Shown here: piece by piece, positions 1 to 7,983 of the stretch
Position numbering within the stretch: the stretch's first letter is position 1
Layout of the letters: every line of letters begins with the position of its first letter
DNA from: Chloroflexota bacterium
GTDB taxonomy: Bacteria > Chloroflexota > UBA11872 > VXOZ01
Assembly (NCBI GenBank): GCA_009839775.1
Contig: VXOZ01000130.1
Coordinates: 1 to 14,760, forward strand
Length of the DNA: 14,760 nt
Reading direction: 5' to 3'
The notes under the pieces: model-generated
Seen by the model: only the letters and a program-made list of their open reading frames with translations
Databases searched by the model: none
Told to the model about the DNA's origin: nothing
Translations under genes and position numbers: made by a program

Positions 1-1299
1 CGTGAACATCAGCCAGAAGTGCCACTTGCCAATCTTCTCGCTCATCATGCGCCCGGTGATCTTGGGGAACCAGTAGTAGATGCCGCCCATCAGGGCCAGA
101 ATGAGACCGCCAAAGAGGACGTAGTGGAAATGGCCGACCACGAAATAGCCATCCTGGAAGTGCAGGTCCAGCGGTACGGCTGCGAGCATCGGGCCGGTGA
201 GGCCGCCAATGAGGAACGTCGTCAAGAATCCCAACGCAAAGAGCATGGGAACCGTCAGGCGTATCCTGCCGCCAAAGCAGGTTGCCACCCAGTTGAACAT
301 CTTGATGCCGGTGGGAATGGCGATAAGCATCGTGGAACCGGCGAAAGCGGCGTCGGCAATGGTGCCCATGCCGGTGGTGAACATGTGGTGCGCCCACACG
401 CTGAAGCCCAGGAAGCCGATCGACACGGCTGCGAAAACCATGGCGCTGTAGCCGAAGATCGGCTTACGGGAGAACGTGGGCAGAATCTCAGAGGCAATGC
501 CGAACCCCGGCAAGACGAGGATATACACTTCCGGATGTCCGAAGACCCAGAAGAGATGCTGCCAGAGCATGGGGTCGCCGCCTTCAGCCACCTCGTAGAA
601 GTTCGTGCCAAAGAGGCGGTCGAATTCCAGGAAGATGAGCGCAGCCGTAATGGCGGGAAAGGCGAAGATGATCAGGAATGACGTCACGAACGTCATCCAC
701 ACGAACACGGGCATACGCATGAGAGTCATGCCCGGCGCGCGCAAATTGATGATCGTAATGATGAAGTTCAGCGCCGCCGCAACCGACGCGACACCGAGCA
801 CCAACAGGCCCAGCCCCCAGAAGTCGATGCTGAGGCCGGGCGAATACTCTTTCGACGTGAGATTGGCGTAGCCGAACCAGCCGCCGTCGGGCGCTTGACC
901 GAACAAGAAGCTGCTATGCATGAGCAAGCTGCCGCCGAGGAACGTCCAGTAGCTGAAAGCGTTGAGGCGCGGAAACGCCACGTCGCGGGCGCCGATCATG
1001 AGCGGGATGAGAAAGTTGAAGAACGCCGCCGCCATGGGCATGGCAACCATGAAGACCATAGCCGTGCCGTGCATGGTGAACAATTGGTTGTACAGATCGG
1101 GGTTGAGGATTTGCCCGTCCGGCGTCGCGAGCTGCAGGCGAATGAGCAAGGCTTCGAAACCGGCTACGAGAAAGTAGATAAGCGAAGTGACGAAATAGAG
1201 CACGCCAATGCGCTTATGGTCGATAGTCGTGATCCAACTCCAGATCGCCGCGCCGGTGGAAACGCGCTCCTGCGTGCGTACGTCTGTTACTGTTGCCAT
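1..1299 (-). CDS. ctaD: Cytochrome c oxidase subunit I, partial (C-terminus off the left edge)
   Basis: This is the catalytic subunit of the membrane haem-copper oxidase, which reduces O2 to water and pumps protons. The window holds the first 433 codons. All key residues are visible: haem a ligand H77 in the TMHGTAM motif; CuB ligand H255 and cross-linked Y259 in GHPEVY, with the proton-channel glutamate E257; CuB ligands H304 and H305 in WAHHM; and haem a3 and haem a ligands H390 and H392 in GHFHY. HPEVY with this glutamate is typical of the A-type (aa3) family. The ATG at 1299 is preceded by GAGGAG seven bases upstream. It lies 114 bases downstream of ctaC on the same strand, the usual ctaC-ctaD order; the next expected gene, ctaE, would be outside the window. 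Truncation is only by the window edge. Identification is very secure. Confidence 0.97.
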   Translation of the reverse strand, partial: MATVTDVRTQERVSTGAAIWSWITTIDHKRIGVLYFVTSLIYFLVAGFEALLIRLQLATPDGQILNPDLYNQLFTMHGTAMVFMVAMPMAAAFFNFLIPLMIGARDVAFPRLNAFSYWTFLGGSLLMHSSFLFGQAPDGGWFGYANLTSKEYSPGLSIDFWGLGLLVLGVASVAAALNFIITIINLRAPGMTLMRMPVFVWMTFVTSFLIIFAFPAITAALIFLEFDRLFGTNFYEVAEGGDPMLWQHLFWVFGHPEVYILVLPGFGIASEILPTFSRKPIFGYSAMVFAAVSIGFLGFSVWAHHMFTTGMGTIADAAFAGSTMLIAIPTGIKMFNWVATCFGGRIRLTVPMLFALGFLTTFLIGGLTGPMLAAVPLDLHFQDGYFVVGHFHYVLFGGLILALMGGIYYWFPKITGRMMSEKIGKWHFWLMFT

Positions 1300-1413
1300 G
1301 CCGACACTCCTCGCTGCCCAGACGTGGCAGAATCTGACTTAGCCAATCGTATGTGCGCTACCGTCCATCCCAATAGTACAATGTTTGTGAGCATTTTCAC
1401 AATCTCTTCGCGG

Positions 1414-2454
1414 TTACCTGAGCGCTCGAATGTACGCCGTAAGCAAGCGGATGTCCTCACTGGATAACTCAACCGGTAAAATCATCTTATTGCCCGGTTT
1501 AATTCCTTGTGGATCGCTCAGCCAGTCGCTCACATTTGCTGGGGTATTCTCCATTATGCCGCCGGCAAGGTAGGCGCGGCTGGCGACGTGGGTCAGGTCC
1601 GGGCCAATCGTGCCGATGGAGTCCGTGCCCCGAATCGTATGGCACGTCACGCAGGCACGACTAATGAACAGCGACGCGCCCTCAGCGGCGTCGCCCGTCA
1701 TTTCCGCCGCGGGCTCTTGCTGCTTAGCGAGCCAATTGTTGAACGCGGTTTCTGACTCCACCACCACATGGAAGCGCATCTGTGCGTGGGCCGTGCCGCA
1801 GTATTCCGCGCACTGCGCGGCGTAGAGGCCCTCTTCAGATGGCGTGAACCAAATTGTATTCGTGGATCCCGGCATTAGGTCGCGTTTTCCCATGAGACGC
1901 GGCACCCAGAACGAGTGAATCACGTCATTTGACTCGAGCTCGAAATAGACGGCGCGGTCGATGGGAATGTGAATTTCATTGGCAGTAACTACGTCGTGGT
2001 CTAGGTAGTGTACTTCCCACCACCATTGGTGACCGACCACGCGGACCCGGAGAGCGTCATCCGGCGGCGCGGCCTCGATCTGCGCCATCGCTTGATAGGT
2101 CAAGATAAGCATGATGACAACGACGATCGAGGGAGCAAGGGTCCAGGCAATCTCCAGGCGTGTGTTCCCATGGACCTGGGGCGGGATGCTATCGTCGTCG
2201 TCGCGCACGCGGAAGCGATATACCGAGTAGAGCAGCAAGCCCTGGACGAGGATGAAGATGACGATCGCCAGCCAGGTTAGCGGGGCAAAGAGATCATTGA
2301 TGACTTGGTTGTTGTCAGACCGGGGGAAGAGGGCGGTCTGGGGGGTGTCTACCGCACCGCAGCCGGCGAGCAAGGCGACAGCGACAGCCCCGACTATTGC
2401 AAGGATTACCAGCCGTGGAGACCACCAGGACGAGACGATTTTCGGCGCTTGCAT
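1414..2454 (-). CDS. ctaC: Cytochrome c oxidase subunit II with fused cytochrome c domain
   Basis: Subunit II takes electrons from cytochrome c through the binuclear CuA centre and passes them to subunit I. The 346-residue protein has an N-terminal signal with a lipobox (LLAGC, cysteine 32), so a lipid anchor is likely. Two membrane helices follow (about 58-80 and 103-123), then the aromatic QWWWEVHY patch (143-150). The CuA ligands are H180, C215, E217, C219, H223 and M226 in CAEYCGTAHAQM. A C-terminal haem c domain carries CVTCH (268-272) and the probable axial M324 in GNKM, giving a caa3-like arrangement. The frame is open 38 codons further upstream, but the ATG at 2454 has AAGGAGA about ten bases before it, starts directly at the signal peptide, and leaves out a low-complexity basic stretch. 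It precedes ctaD on the same strand, probably in one operon. Confidence 0.95.
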   Translation of the reverse strand: MQAPKIVSSWWSPRLVILAIVGAVAVALLAGCGAVDTPQTALFPRSDNNQVINDLFAPLTWLAIVIFILVQGLLLYSVYRFRVRDDDDSIPPQVHGNTRLEIAWTLAPSIVVVIMLILTYQAMAQIEAAPPDDALRVRVVGHQWWWEVHYLDHDVVTANEIHIPIDRAVYFELESNDVIHSFWVPRLMGKRDLMPGSTNTIWFTPSEEGLYAAQCAEYCGTAHAQMRFHVVVESETAFNNWLAKQQEPAAEMTGDAAEGASLFISRACVTCHTIRGTDSIGTIGPDLTHVASRAYLAGGIMENTPANVSDWLSDPQGIKPGNKMILPVELSSEDIRLLTAYIRALR

Positions 2455-2821
2455 CCTATGCTGTCTCCTTTTGGCACAACGTGCTGTGCATTGCGCCGGC
2501 CTCCGTACCGGAGGTCGCATTCGCGCCGATTCTGGCTTTGGCTCGGAAGCGTGAGCACAGAATTCCAATCCCGCGCTGACGTGCCTCAGTCATTTCTTTC
2601 GTTCACTCCCATAGAGACGCTGTAATCTGCAAGAGGTTTCTGTCTGCGATGTATTCTCGTTGCGACGGTTGCGCGCTCCGCAACCAGCTTTCTTACCCTT
2701 GTGCAATCTGCCGTGTGAAAAGAGACACAAAGTCTACCCACACTATTCTAGCCACTCGCATCTTGCTCTACAAGTCGAGAGCGCGCGGCAGCGGCAGAAT
2801 TTTCCCTCGGTTGCAATCCCG
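2455..2821. other. Noncoding stretch upstream of ctaC
   Basis: These 367 bases separate the end of the PAP2 gene from ctaC. The open frames here give no recognisable protein. On the minus strand there is a promoter-like pair at 2745-2773 and a small hairpin at 2500-2514 (6-bp stem, TAC loop) that would lie in the ctaC leader. Nothing else was seen. Confidence 0.5.
2745..2773 (-). promoter_or_regulatory. Possible promoter for ctaC
   Basis: Read on the minus strand, TTGTAG (2773-2768) is followed 17 bases later by TAGAAT (2750-2745). The -10 box matches the sigma70 consensus at five of six positions, but the -35 box is poor. A start here would give a leader of roughly 280 bases before ctaC, which is long. 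This is a tentative call. Confidence 0.28.
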
Positions 2822-3511
2822 CTATCTTGACGTGCTCGCATGCTGCTGTTTCACATTGTTCCAGGTACTCTGCCCCCGCGTCCAAAGGAGCAGCCACAAT
2901 ACGCCGATACAGTATGCCCCGGCCACGTCGCTCGGCCAGTGCACGCCCAAATATATCCGGGAAATACCGACGAGCACAATCATCAGGAGCATACAGGCCA
3001 CGCCGAGTCCGCGCAGCCAGGGTCGCCAGACGTTCTGCCAGATAAATAAGGCGAGGAAGCCGTAGAATATCGTAAATGACTGCGCGTGACCGCTGGGAAA
3101 GGCAAAAGAGTCCACACCCAACTCAGCCAAGCGCTCAGCGCCTATTTCGGGTCGCGGACGCTCGATGAGAGCCTTGAGCGCTTGATTGAAAAGGTGTCCG
3201 GTGAGCGCTGCGACTCCCAGGACGACCGCATGTTGCCGCCAGCCGAGCGCCCCAAGCACCACGACAACGGCTACCGTGGTGGGCGCGGCGATACGAAACC
3301 AGCCGATGGCGCTGACGCCGTGTAGTATCGGGTCAAGGAGCGGCACTTGCCAGGACTGGATTGCTTCTCCCAACGGGACATCTAGCGAAAACGGCTCGCC
3401 TTGCAACGCGAGGACGCTCAGGACGAGCACGACCACAAAGAGCGCGAGTTCCGCTCCCCATGGGCGCGCCTTGACGTAGCCGTGGAGGAATGCCGGCAGC
3501 ACTTCACCCAC
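2822..3511 (-). CDS. PAP2-family membrane phosphatase
   Basis: This is an integral membrane phosphatase of the PAP2 (type 2 phosphatidic acid phosphatase) superfamily, which hydrolyses lipid phosphates or pyrophosphates such as phosphatidate or undecaprenyl pyrophosphate. All three signature motifs are present in order: K-x6-RP (KALIERPRP), PSGH (FPSGHAQS) and SR-x5-H-x3-D (SRIYLGVHWPSD). About five to six hydrophobic helices surround them. I chose the GTG at 3511, which overlaps the stop of the upstream gene by 8 bases (GTGGGTGA) and has GAGGG just upstream. The frame stays open to 3670, but that N-terminal part is basic low-complexity sequence lying inside the upstream gene, so it is probably not translated. 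The overlap suggests translational coupling with the membrane protein. The family is sure; the substrate cannot be told from sequence. Confidence 0.88.
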   Translation of the reverse strand: MGEVLPAFLHGYVKARPWGAELALFVVVLVLSVLALQGEPFSLDVPLGEAIQSWQVPLLDPILHGVSAIGWFRIAAPTTVAVVVVLGALGWRQHAVVLGVAALTGHLFNQALKALIERPRPEIGAERLAELGVDSFAFPSGHAQSFTIFYGFLALFIWQNVWRPWLRGLGVACMLLMIVLVGISRIYLGVHWPSDVAGAYCIGVLWLLLWTRGQSTWNNVKQQHASTSR

Positions 3512-4196
3512 TGGTAGACCCTCGCGGTGGCACGTGCTCGGCCCGTTTGGCCGCCTCGGCTTCCAAAGCGGCGGCTTTCTCCTCCTGGCCGGTCTTGAGG
3601 TAGTAGGCGATCTTCTTCTGGTCGATGAAGTTCTGGTTGTACTTGATCCAGTCGCGATGGTATGTCTCATTGACCATACGGTCCATGATTGCCTGCCAAT
3701 CGGCGTCGTTCAGCCATGCCATGCAAGGGACGAGGAACGCCGCCCACGCGGTGGCCAGCACAACGCCGGCAAAGAACGTGGGGACGAAGGCCAACTGTAT
3801 CACATCCAAAGAAAACATGGCACGCAGCGTCACCGCGAGGCCGGTGCCAGCTTCCGCGAGTCCTTCATCAAGGACAATAGTCTGCGTCAGCAGCAAACCG
3901 AGGGGAATGCAGAACAAGAATAGGACTGCCGCGCCGGCAACGAGACCAAAATCATTGCGCCGGCTGACCCGCTGATTGGCGAGCGCCGCAACCGCGCCCG
4001 CCAAACTCAGGTAGATCACGCCACCCGCGCCTATCCAGAGCGGCGCGCCGCTTAGCATGGTGACCCACCGGCTGAGGAGGAAAGCGGCCAGCCACAGGGC
4101 GGTAGGCAGCGCAAGTCCCGCGAGCAGACCGCTCAGGGCGACACGCCACGTCGCTGAATACTCAAGCTGAATGCGATGGCGGAGGTAGTCGTACAC
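3504..4196 (-). CDS. Four-helix membrane protein of unknown function
   Basis: I do not recognise this 230-residue protein. It has four hydrophobic stretches, about 19-46, 51-73, 82-106 and 130-161, the last two separated by a short polar loop. A soluble, charged tail of about 70 residues follows (from 162), with aromatic and basic residues and then a short Lys/Glu/Ala helix (about 203-219) that could form a coiled coil. The start is a GTG at 4196 with no convincing ribosome binding site, so the N-terminus is uncertain. Its stop overlaps the GTG of the PAP2 gene by 8 bases, and it lies 133 bases downstream of the aldolase on the same strand, so the three could be co-transcribed. Coding is supported by length, the overlap and the membrane-protein composition. 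A partner or regulator of the PAP2 enzyme is possible but only inferred. Confidence 0.75.
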   Translation of the reverse strand: MYDYLRHRIQLEYSATWRVALSGLLAGLALPTALWLAAFLLSRWVTMLSGAPLWIGAGGVIYLSLAGAVAALANQRVSRRNDFGLVAGAAVLFLFCIPLGLLLTQTIVLDEGLAEAGTGLAVTLRAMFSLDVIQLAFVPTFFAGVVLATAWAAFLVPCMAWLNDADWQAIMDRMVNETYHRDWIKYNQNFIDQKKIAYYLKTGQEEKAAALEAEAAKRAEHVPPRGSTSG

Positions 4197-4329
4197 TCAG
4201 GAGTGCTTCCACGCTCATTCGTTGTTTGCCGACTTTCGCGAGGCTGCCGTTGCAAACAGGGCGGCCGGTACCCACACGTCTCGCCGTCTGCCAGACCAAT
4301 GCGTGCGCCTCGTCAACGCTCATTAAGGA

Positions 4330-5118
4330 CTAGGCTTTGCTCAGCAGGTTGCGGAGCGTATCGCCCTGGTCCCGGAGCCAGTCGTAGATGATGTTGATGT
4401 CGGTACCCATGCAGAAGTGAGTCACCCCCATGTCGAGGAAGCGCTGGGCCTGTTCGACGGAGTTGATCTCGGCGCGGGGCGGAATGCCTTTCGCCAGGCA
4501 CGTCTCGAACACCTTCTTCTCAGCGGCTTTCACATCGGGATGTTGGAATTCACCGGCACGGCCGATGTTCATGGCGTAGTCGGCAGGGCCCCACTGCACC
4601 ATGTCGACACCCTTGACCTCCAGAAACTCGTCCAGTTGCTCTACTGCAGACTTCCTTTCAATCATCAGCGCCACCACGATGTCGTCCAGCGCCTGCGGGT
4701 AGTCCGGGCCGGCGCCATATGACATGTACCACGCCCGGCGCATGGCCACGCCGTGGATGCCGCGTGCTTCCGGCGTATCCGCCCGCACGGCGCGCACGCA
4801 TTCCTCGGCGTCCGCCACAGTGCGGCTGTCGGCAAAGAGCACACTCTGAAATCCGGCGCCAATGGCGCGCTGCGCCAGAAAGCTGCGGGGCGCTTGGTCG
4901 ACCTTGATCATGGTCGAGAGGTTGTGCAATTCCGCCGCCCGGCAGAAGTTCTCCAAGTCGTGCATGTTGAACGGCGCATACTCGGCGACGAACTCGACGT
5001 AGTCATAGATGCCGGTCAAGCCTATCACCTCGATCATTCCGGGCCACGTGGTATGCACGTGCGTCGCCAGGGTCGGCTCTCCGGCGTTCAGTTTTTCGCG
5101 AATCCGATTCGGTTGCAT
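4330..5118 (-). CDS. HpcH/HpaI-family aldolase-like protein with altered active site
   Basis: This 262-residue protein has the full length and layout of the HpcH/HpaI class II aldolases, which cleave or form 2-keto-3-deoxy or 4-hydroxy-2-keto acids with a divalent metal and pyruvate. The metal ligands are in place: E154 in MIERKSAV and D180 in WGPADYA. The two other conserved catalytic positions are changed. The histidine of the usual EHGP or EHAP motif is Y47 (EYAP), and the arginine that holds pyruvate is K72 (MIKVD). The enzyme may therefore use a different substrate or do different chemistry, although the metal site suggests it is active. The ATG at 5118 has GGAGG six to seven bases upstream and a strong promoter about 60 bases further up. 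The superfamily is secure; naming a specific reaction would be guesswork. Confidence 0.87.
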   Translation of the reverse strand: MQPNRIREKLNAGEPTLATHVHTTWPGMIEVIGLTGIYDYVEFVAEYAPFNMHDLENFCRAAELHNLSTMIKVDQAPRSFLAQRAIGAGFQSVLFADSRTVADAEECVRAVRADTPEARGIHGVAMRRAWYMSYGAGPDYPQALDDIVVALMIERKSAVEQLDEFLEVKGVDMVQWGPADYAMNIGRAGEFQHPDVKAAEKKVFETCLAKGIPPRAEINSVEQAQRFLDMGVTHFCMGTDINIIYDWLRDQGDTLRNLLSKA

Positions 5119-5175
5119 TGGTATCCTCCGGGTTTAGAGCGCGCAGGCAACACGAAAACGTCCCGCGCTCGTGCC

Positions 5176-5204
5176 AGTATACTGCACAATTGCGGGACTG
5201 CCAA
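5176..5204 (-). promoter_or_regulatory. Sigma70-like promoter of the aldolase gene
   Basis: On the minus strand TTGGCA (5204-5199) is followed after exactly 17 bases by TATACT (5181-5176). Each box matches the consensus at five of six positions. The predicted transcript start, near 5169, leaves a leader of about 50 bases before the aldolase ATG. The promoter sits in the short gap after nadA, so the aldolase need not depend on nadA read-through. Confidence 0.6.
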
Positions 5205-5246
5205 AGGGTTGCGCGCATGTGGTAACGATGCTTCGCGACGTGGGTC

Positions 5247-6419
5247 CTAATGCACCGTGAGCATGCGCTCGAGGGAGACGACCGCCCAGTGCGCCACGTC
5301 GGGATCGACGCTCACCTGGTTCGTCACCTTGTCTTCTAGCAGGTCTTCCATTACCCAGGCAACGTAAGCAGGGTGGATGCGGTACATCGTGGAGCAGGGG
5401 CAGACGATGGGATCGAGGCAGAAGATCTGCTTATCGGGATTCTCGGCAGCCATGCGGTTCACCATGTTGATCTCGGTACCCACCGACCAAGCCGTGCCCG
5501 CAGGCGCTTCGGTAATGGTCTTGAGAATGAACTCGGTAGAGCCGTTGTAGTCGGCGGCTTGCACGACCTCCATGGGGCACTCCGGATGGACGATCACGTT
5601 CACGTCCGGATGTTGCCGGCGGGCAAACTCCACCTGCTTGACCGTGAAGCGCGTGTGCACCGAGCACCAGCCCTTCCACAGAATGACCTTGGCGTGGCTT
5701 ACGTCGGCTGCCGTACTGCCGCCCAGCACCGGTTCTGCCGGGTCCCAGACGACCATCTCGTCGAGCGGAATGCCGAACTTCAGACCCGTATTCCGTCCCA
5801 AATGCTGATCGGGGAAGAAGAGAATCTTCTCGCCGCGTTCCATCGCCCATTCATAGACGGCGGCAGCGTTGGACGACGTGCACACGATGCCGCCGTGGGC
5901 GCCGCAAAATGCCTTCAGCGCTGCGGTGGAGTTCATGTACGTAATCGGCACAATTGATTCCCCAACCGCGTCCGTGAGCTGCTCCCAGCACTCCACGATG
6001 TCGTCGATATCGGCCATGTCGGCCATGGAGCAGCCGGCCGTGGGATTGGGCAAGATAACCGACTGGTGCGGGGCGGTGAGAATATCGGCGCTCTCCGCCA
6101 TGAAGTGCACGCCGCAAAAGATGATGTATTCGGAGTCGCGCCGGGTGGCGGCAAAGGTGGCCAGCTTATAGGAATCGCCCCTTAGATCGGCGTACTTGAT
6201 CACTTCGTCACGTTGATAGTGGTGCCCGAGCACAAGCACGCGCTCGCCGAGCTGCTGGCGCACCGCGGCGATGCGCTCGTCCAACTCTTCCGCCGGCAAC
6301 TGCAGGTAGTGCTTTGGAATCGGCTCATTCTCGCGGCCGGCATTGCGCCGGCTGCGCAGCAGAGTGCGGTGTATGCGCCGGTATTCACGCGGCGAGAGCG
6401 CGTCAGCCGTGGCTGCCAT
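5247..6419 (-). CDS. nadA: Quinolinate synthase
   Basis: NadA condenses iminoaspartate (made by NadB) with dihydroxyacetone phosphate to give quinolinate, the pyridine ring of NAD, using a [4Fe-4S] cluster. The 390-residue protein shows the family motifs in order: LGHHYQRDEV (65-74), GDSYKLA (81-87), FCGVHFMAE (C102), NPTAGCSMAD (C130), GGIVCTSSNA (C180), PDQHLGRNTG (203-212), HPECPMEVV (278-286) and CLDPIVCPCSTM (C340 and C342). C102, C180 and one of C340/C342 are the expected cluster ligands. I chose ATG 6419, which has AGAGGG about eleven bases upstream; ATG 6464 and TTG 6470 are in frame but lack a ribosome binding site and would add a basic tail. No nadB or nadC lies in the window, so the gene seems to stand alone. 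The identification is very secure, the start less so. Confidence 0.95.
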   Translation of the reverse strand: MAATADALSPREYRRIHRTLLRSRRNAGRENEPIPKHYLQLPAEELDERIAAVRQQLGERVLVLGHHYQRDEVIKYADLRGDSYKLATFAATRRDSEYIIFCGVHFMAESADILTAPHQSVILPNPTAGCSMADMADIDDIVECWEQLTDAVGESIVPITYMNSTAALKAFCGAHGGIVCTSSNAAAVYEWAMERGEKILFFPDQHLGRNTGLKFGIPLDEMVVWDPAEPVLGGSTAADVSHAKVILWKGWCSVHTRFTVKQVEFARRQHPDVNVIVHPECPMEVVQAADYNGSTEFILKTITEAPAGTAWSVGTEINMVNRMAAENPDKQIFCLDPIVCPCSTMYRIHPAYVAWVMEDLLEDKVTNQVSVDPDVAHWAVVSLERMLTVH

Positions 6420-6942
6420 GCGTGTCTTGTCCCTCTTTCCCCTCCGCCGGAGTGCCACTCTCATTCCCAATCGACAGCGCTCGCAGCGGCTTTGCTTGCA
6501 TTATACACTACCGCAGCCGCAGTCTGGCCGGAAAAGCCCGATTTCGGTAGAAGACGATTCGATGATTGGAGAGGCGAGATGAATCTGGCTGCGGCCCTAC
6601 ACAAGAACAGAAGCACATCTGGGGAAGGCCATGGAACTATCGCCTGCGGGTCGGCGTGGCGCGCATTCCTCCAAATAGCCGCTTCCTAAATCGTTGCACT
6701 CTTGGTGGGGTAGAAATTTGACCGAACGGTTTACCCGGTGAGCGCAGAATTCTCGCGTGCGGCACTGAGAAAAGTAAGCAGCAGGAACTGCCTCTGACCG
6801 TAACCGCGCGGCGGCGTTACGTGTGACAAGAGGTGCCTAACGCAATGCGAACCGGCTGGGTGAGAGGCGTAGCAGCTATGGCAGCTTAGAGGTTCAGCTT
6901 GCAACTGACAATGAGATATGGAAGGAGAAAAGTAGTACCAGC
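6420..6942. other. Noncoding stretch between the MarR-type gene and nadA
   Basis: About 520 bases lie between the end of the MarR-type gene and nadA. The open frames in it are short or are shadows, and none gives a recognisable protein. Apart from a -10 box for nadA near 6500 I see no clear structure. Confidence 0.5.
6500..6505 (-). promoter_or_regulatory. Possible -10 box of nadA
   Basis: A perfect TATAAT occurs on the minus strand at 6505-6500, about 80 bases before the chosen nadA start. No good -35 hexamer lies at 16-18 bases, so either the promoter is weak or activated, or the match is chance. Confidence 0.35.
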
Positions 6943-7419
6943 CTAGCTGCTGGATTGCCCCGGTTCCCGCGAGCCGTGAATTTCCTTGTCCGCAGAGCAG
7001 GCCACTTCCAGCCCCCGCACCAAGGTTTCCAACTGTTCCACGTCCAAGAAGTCCACCAGCAATTGCAGTCGCTCGCGTCGAACGCGCCAAAACTGCTCCA
7101 CATCTTGCTTACCCTCGTCAGTCAAGCGGCAAATCACGACGCGCCGGTCACTAGGATCCCAGGCTCGGTCCACCAGTCCTTTTTCTACCAGGCGATCCAC
7201 AACGGTCGTCGTAGCGGAAAGCGCTCGGCCCAGGTAGCTCGCAATGTTTCCCATGCGCATAGGACCCGCCCTCTCCAGTAAGACCAACGTCCGGATTTGG
7301 GGAACGGTCATGTCCAGACTCTCCCATTCGTCAAGACCGTAGCTGTGCAACTGGCGAGTCAGGTAGCCTACCGCTTCTACGAATCTTTCGATTAGCTCTT
7401 CCTTGTAATCATCTTTCAC
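6943..7419 (-). CDS. MarR-family transcriptional regulator
   Basis: This is a dimeric winged-helix DNA-binding protein of the MarR family, which usually represses its own gene and neighbours and releases DNA on binding small phenolic or oxidant ligands. The 158-residue length is typical. The winged helix spans about 38-103: LDMTVPQIRTLVLL, then the helix-turn-helix MGNIASYLGRALSATTTVVDRLVEKGLV, and the wing with the family DxxDRR signature (D88 to R93, followed by VVICRLT). Amphipathic N- and C-terminal helices would form the dimer interface. The start is a GTG at 7419 with a weak GGGTGG eight bases upstream. Operator-like repeats lie immediately upstream. It stands alone, divergent from the AlkD-type gene, and its ligand and regulon cannot be told from sequence. 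Confidence 0.9.
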   Translation of the reverse strand: MKDDYKEELIERFVEAVGYLTRQLHSYGLDEWESLDMTVPQIRTLVLLERAGPMRMGNIASYLGRALSATTTVVDRLVEKGLVDRAWDPSDRRVVICRLTDEGKQDVEQFWRVRRERLQLLVDFLDVEQLETLVRGLEVACSADKEIHGSREPGQSSS

Positions 7420-7434
7420 TGAATAACCACCCTA

Positions 7435-7471
7435 TTCTTTGAACACCGTCGTTCTTTAGAACACCACCGTC
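7435..7471 (-). promoter_or_regulatory. Direct repeats upstream of the MarR-type gene (candidate operator)
   Basis: On the plus strand TTCTTTGAACACCGTC (7435-7450) is followed, one base later, by TTCTTTAGAACACCACCGTC (7452-7471), the same words with small insertions. The second copy contains a 12-base inverted repeat GTTCTTTAGAAC (7451-7462). The repeats end 16 bases before the GTG start, where an autoregulated MarR protein would be expected to bind. Repeats seen; role inferred. Confidence 0.4.
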
Positions 7472-7484
7472 CCCTTACGGTTGC

Positions 7485-7506
7485 ATAATACCAGAAAGTG
7501 CACTTT
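7485..7506 (-). promoter_or_regulatory. Possible promoter element of the MarR-type gene with a 12-bp palindrome
   Basis: TATTAT on the minus strand (7490-7485) is a five-of-six -10 box. Just upstream, where the spacer would be, lies the perfect palindrome AAAGTGCACTTT (7495-7506). No good -35 box was found at the right distance. Confidence 0.3.
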
Positions 7507-7983
7507 TGTAGGGTACTGCAAGAGAAAATATGTGTTGCCGGAGCTGTTTTTTTCTTTCGCACTCCTAAAGATGTAGCCTGCAGTACAATTTTCACTTCGG
7601 CAAGTAGCCCTATTCCGCAGCCAGGATGACCTAGAGTGTCGAGGCGCTGCTACGCTCTCAGGTCTAATGAGGGGAGATATTCGGTTCAAGCCTAGCGTGC
7701 GGAGCCTGCTCCATACCGCGTGGCCGAGAGGTTTGCGGGGACGCCGGCTTCGTGCTACGCTCGGCGGGTCGAGTAAGTATGCCATGCGCTCGTGAATGCC
7801 ATCGCACCGATATCTTGCCAATGAAACTACTCGTAAAAGCACGTATGATCGTCGCAGACATGCGTATGAGACGTGCTTGGCATAGTCTGGCTGCGGGCCA
7901 AGAGAATCCCGGGGTAAATGACCTCGACCCGGAATGCCATGCGTCTCGGTGTGGTCTACCCTGCGCCAAATCGATACCACGCC

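Larger units (their letters stand above)
7420..7983. other. Long divergent intergenic region
   Basis: About 560 bases separate the MarR-type start from the AlkD-type start. Apart from the operator-like repeats and palindrome near 7435-7506 I found no coding signal. An open frame runs through it on the minus strand and across most of the AlkD-type gene (7456-8397), but its translation matches no family I know. The AlkD-type promoter is not obvious. Confidence 0.5.

Noticed and set aside
19..681. 220-codon plus-strand frame at the left edge
   Set aside because: It is a shadow of ctaD; the minus-strand translation shows every oxidase motif, while this frame reads as Glu/His/Gly-rich nonsense.
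3511..3670. N-terminal extension of the PAP2 gene
   Set aside because: The extra 53 codons lie wholly inside the upstream membrane-protein gene and read as Arg/Ser/Thr-rich low-complexity sequence.
6579..6689. 36-codon plus-strand frame with a GGAG-like site upstream
   Set aside because: Very short, no recognisable sequence, alone in a noncoding gap; the ribosome-site match is weak evidence.
7718..7790. tRNA-like words (TGGCCGAGAGGTT) reminiscent of a serine or leucine D arm
   Set aside because: No matching T arm (GGTTCGAATCC), acceptor stem or CCA could be placed, so it is not a tRNA gene.
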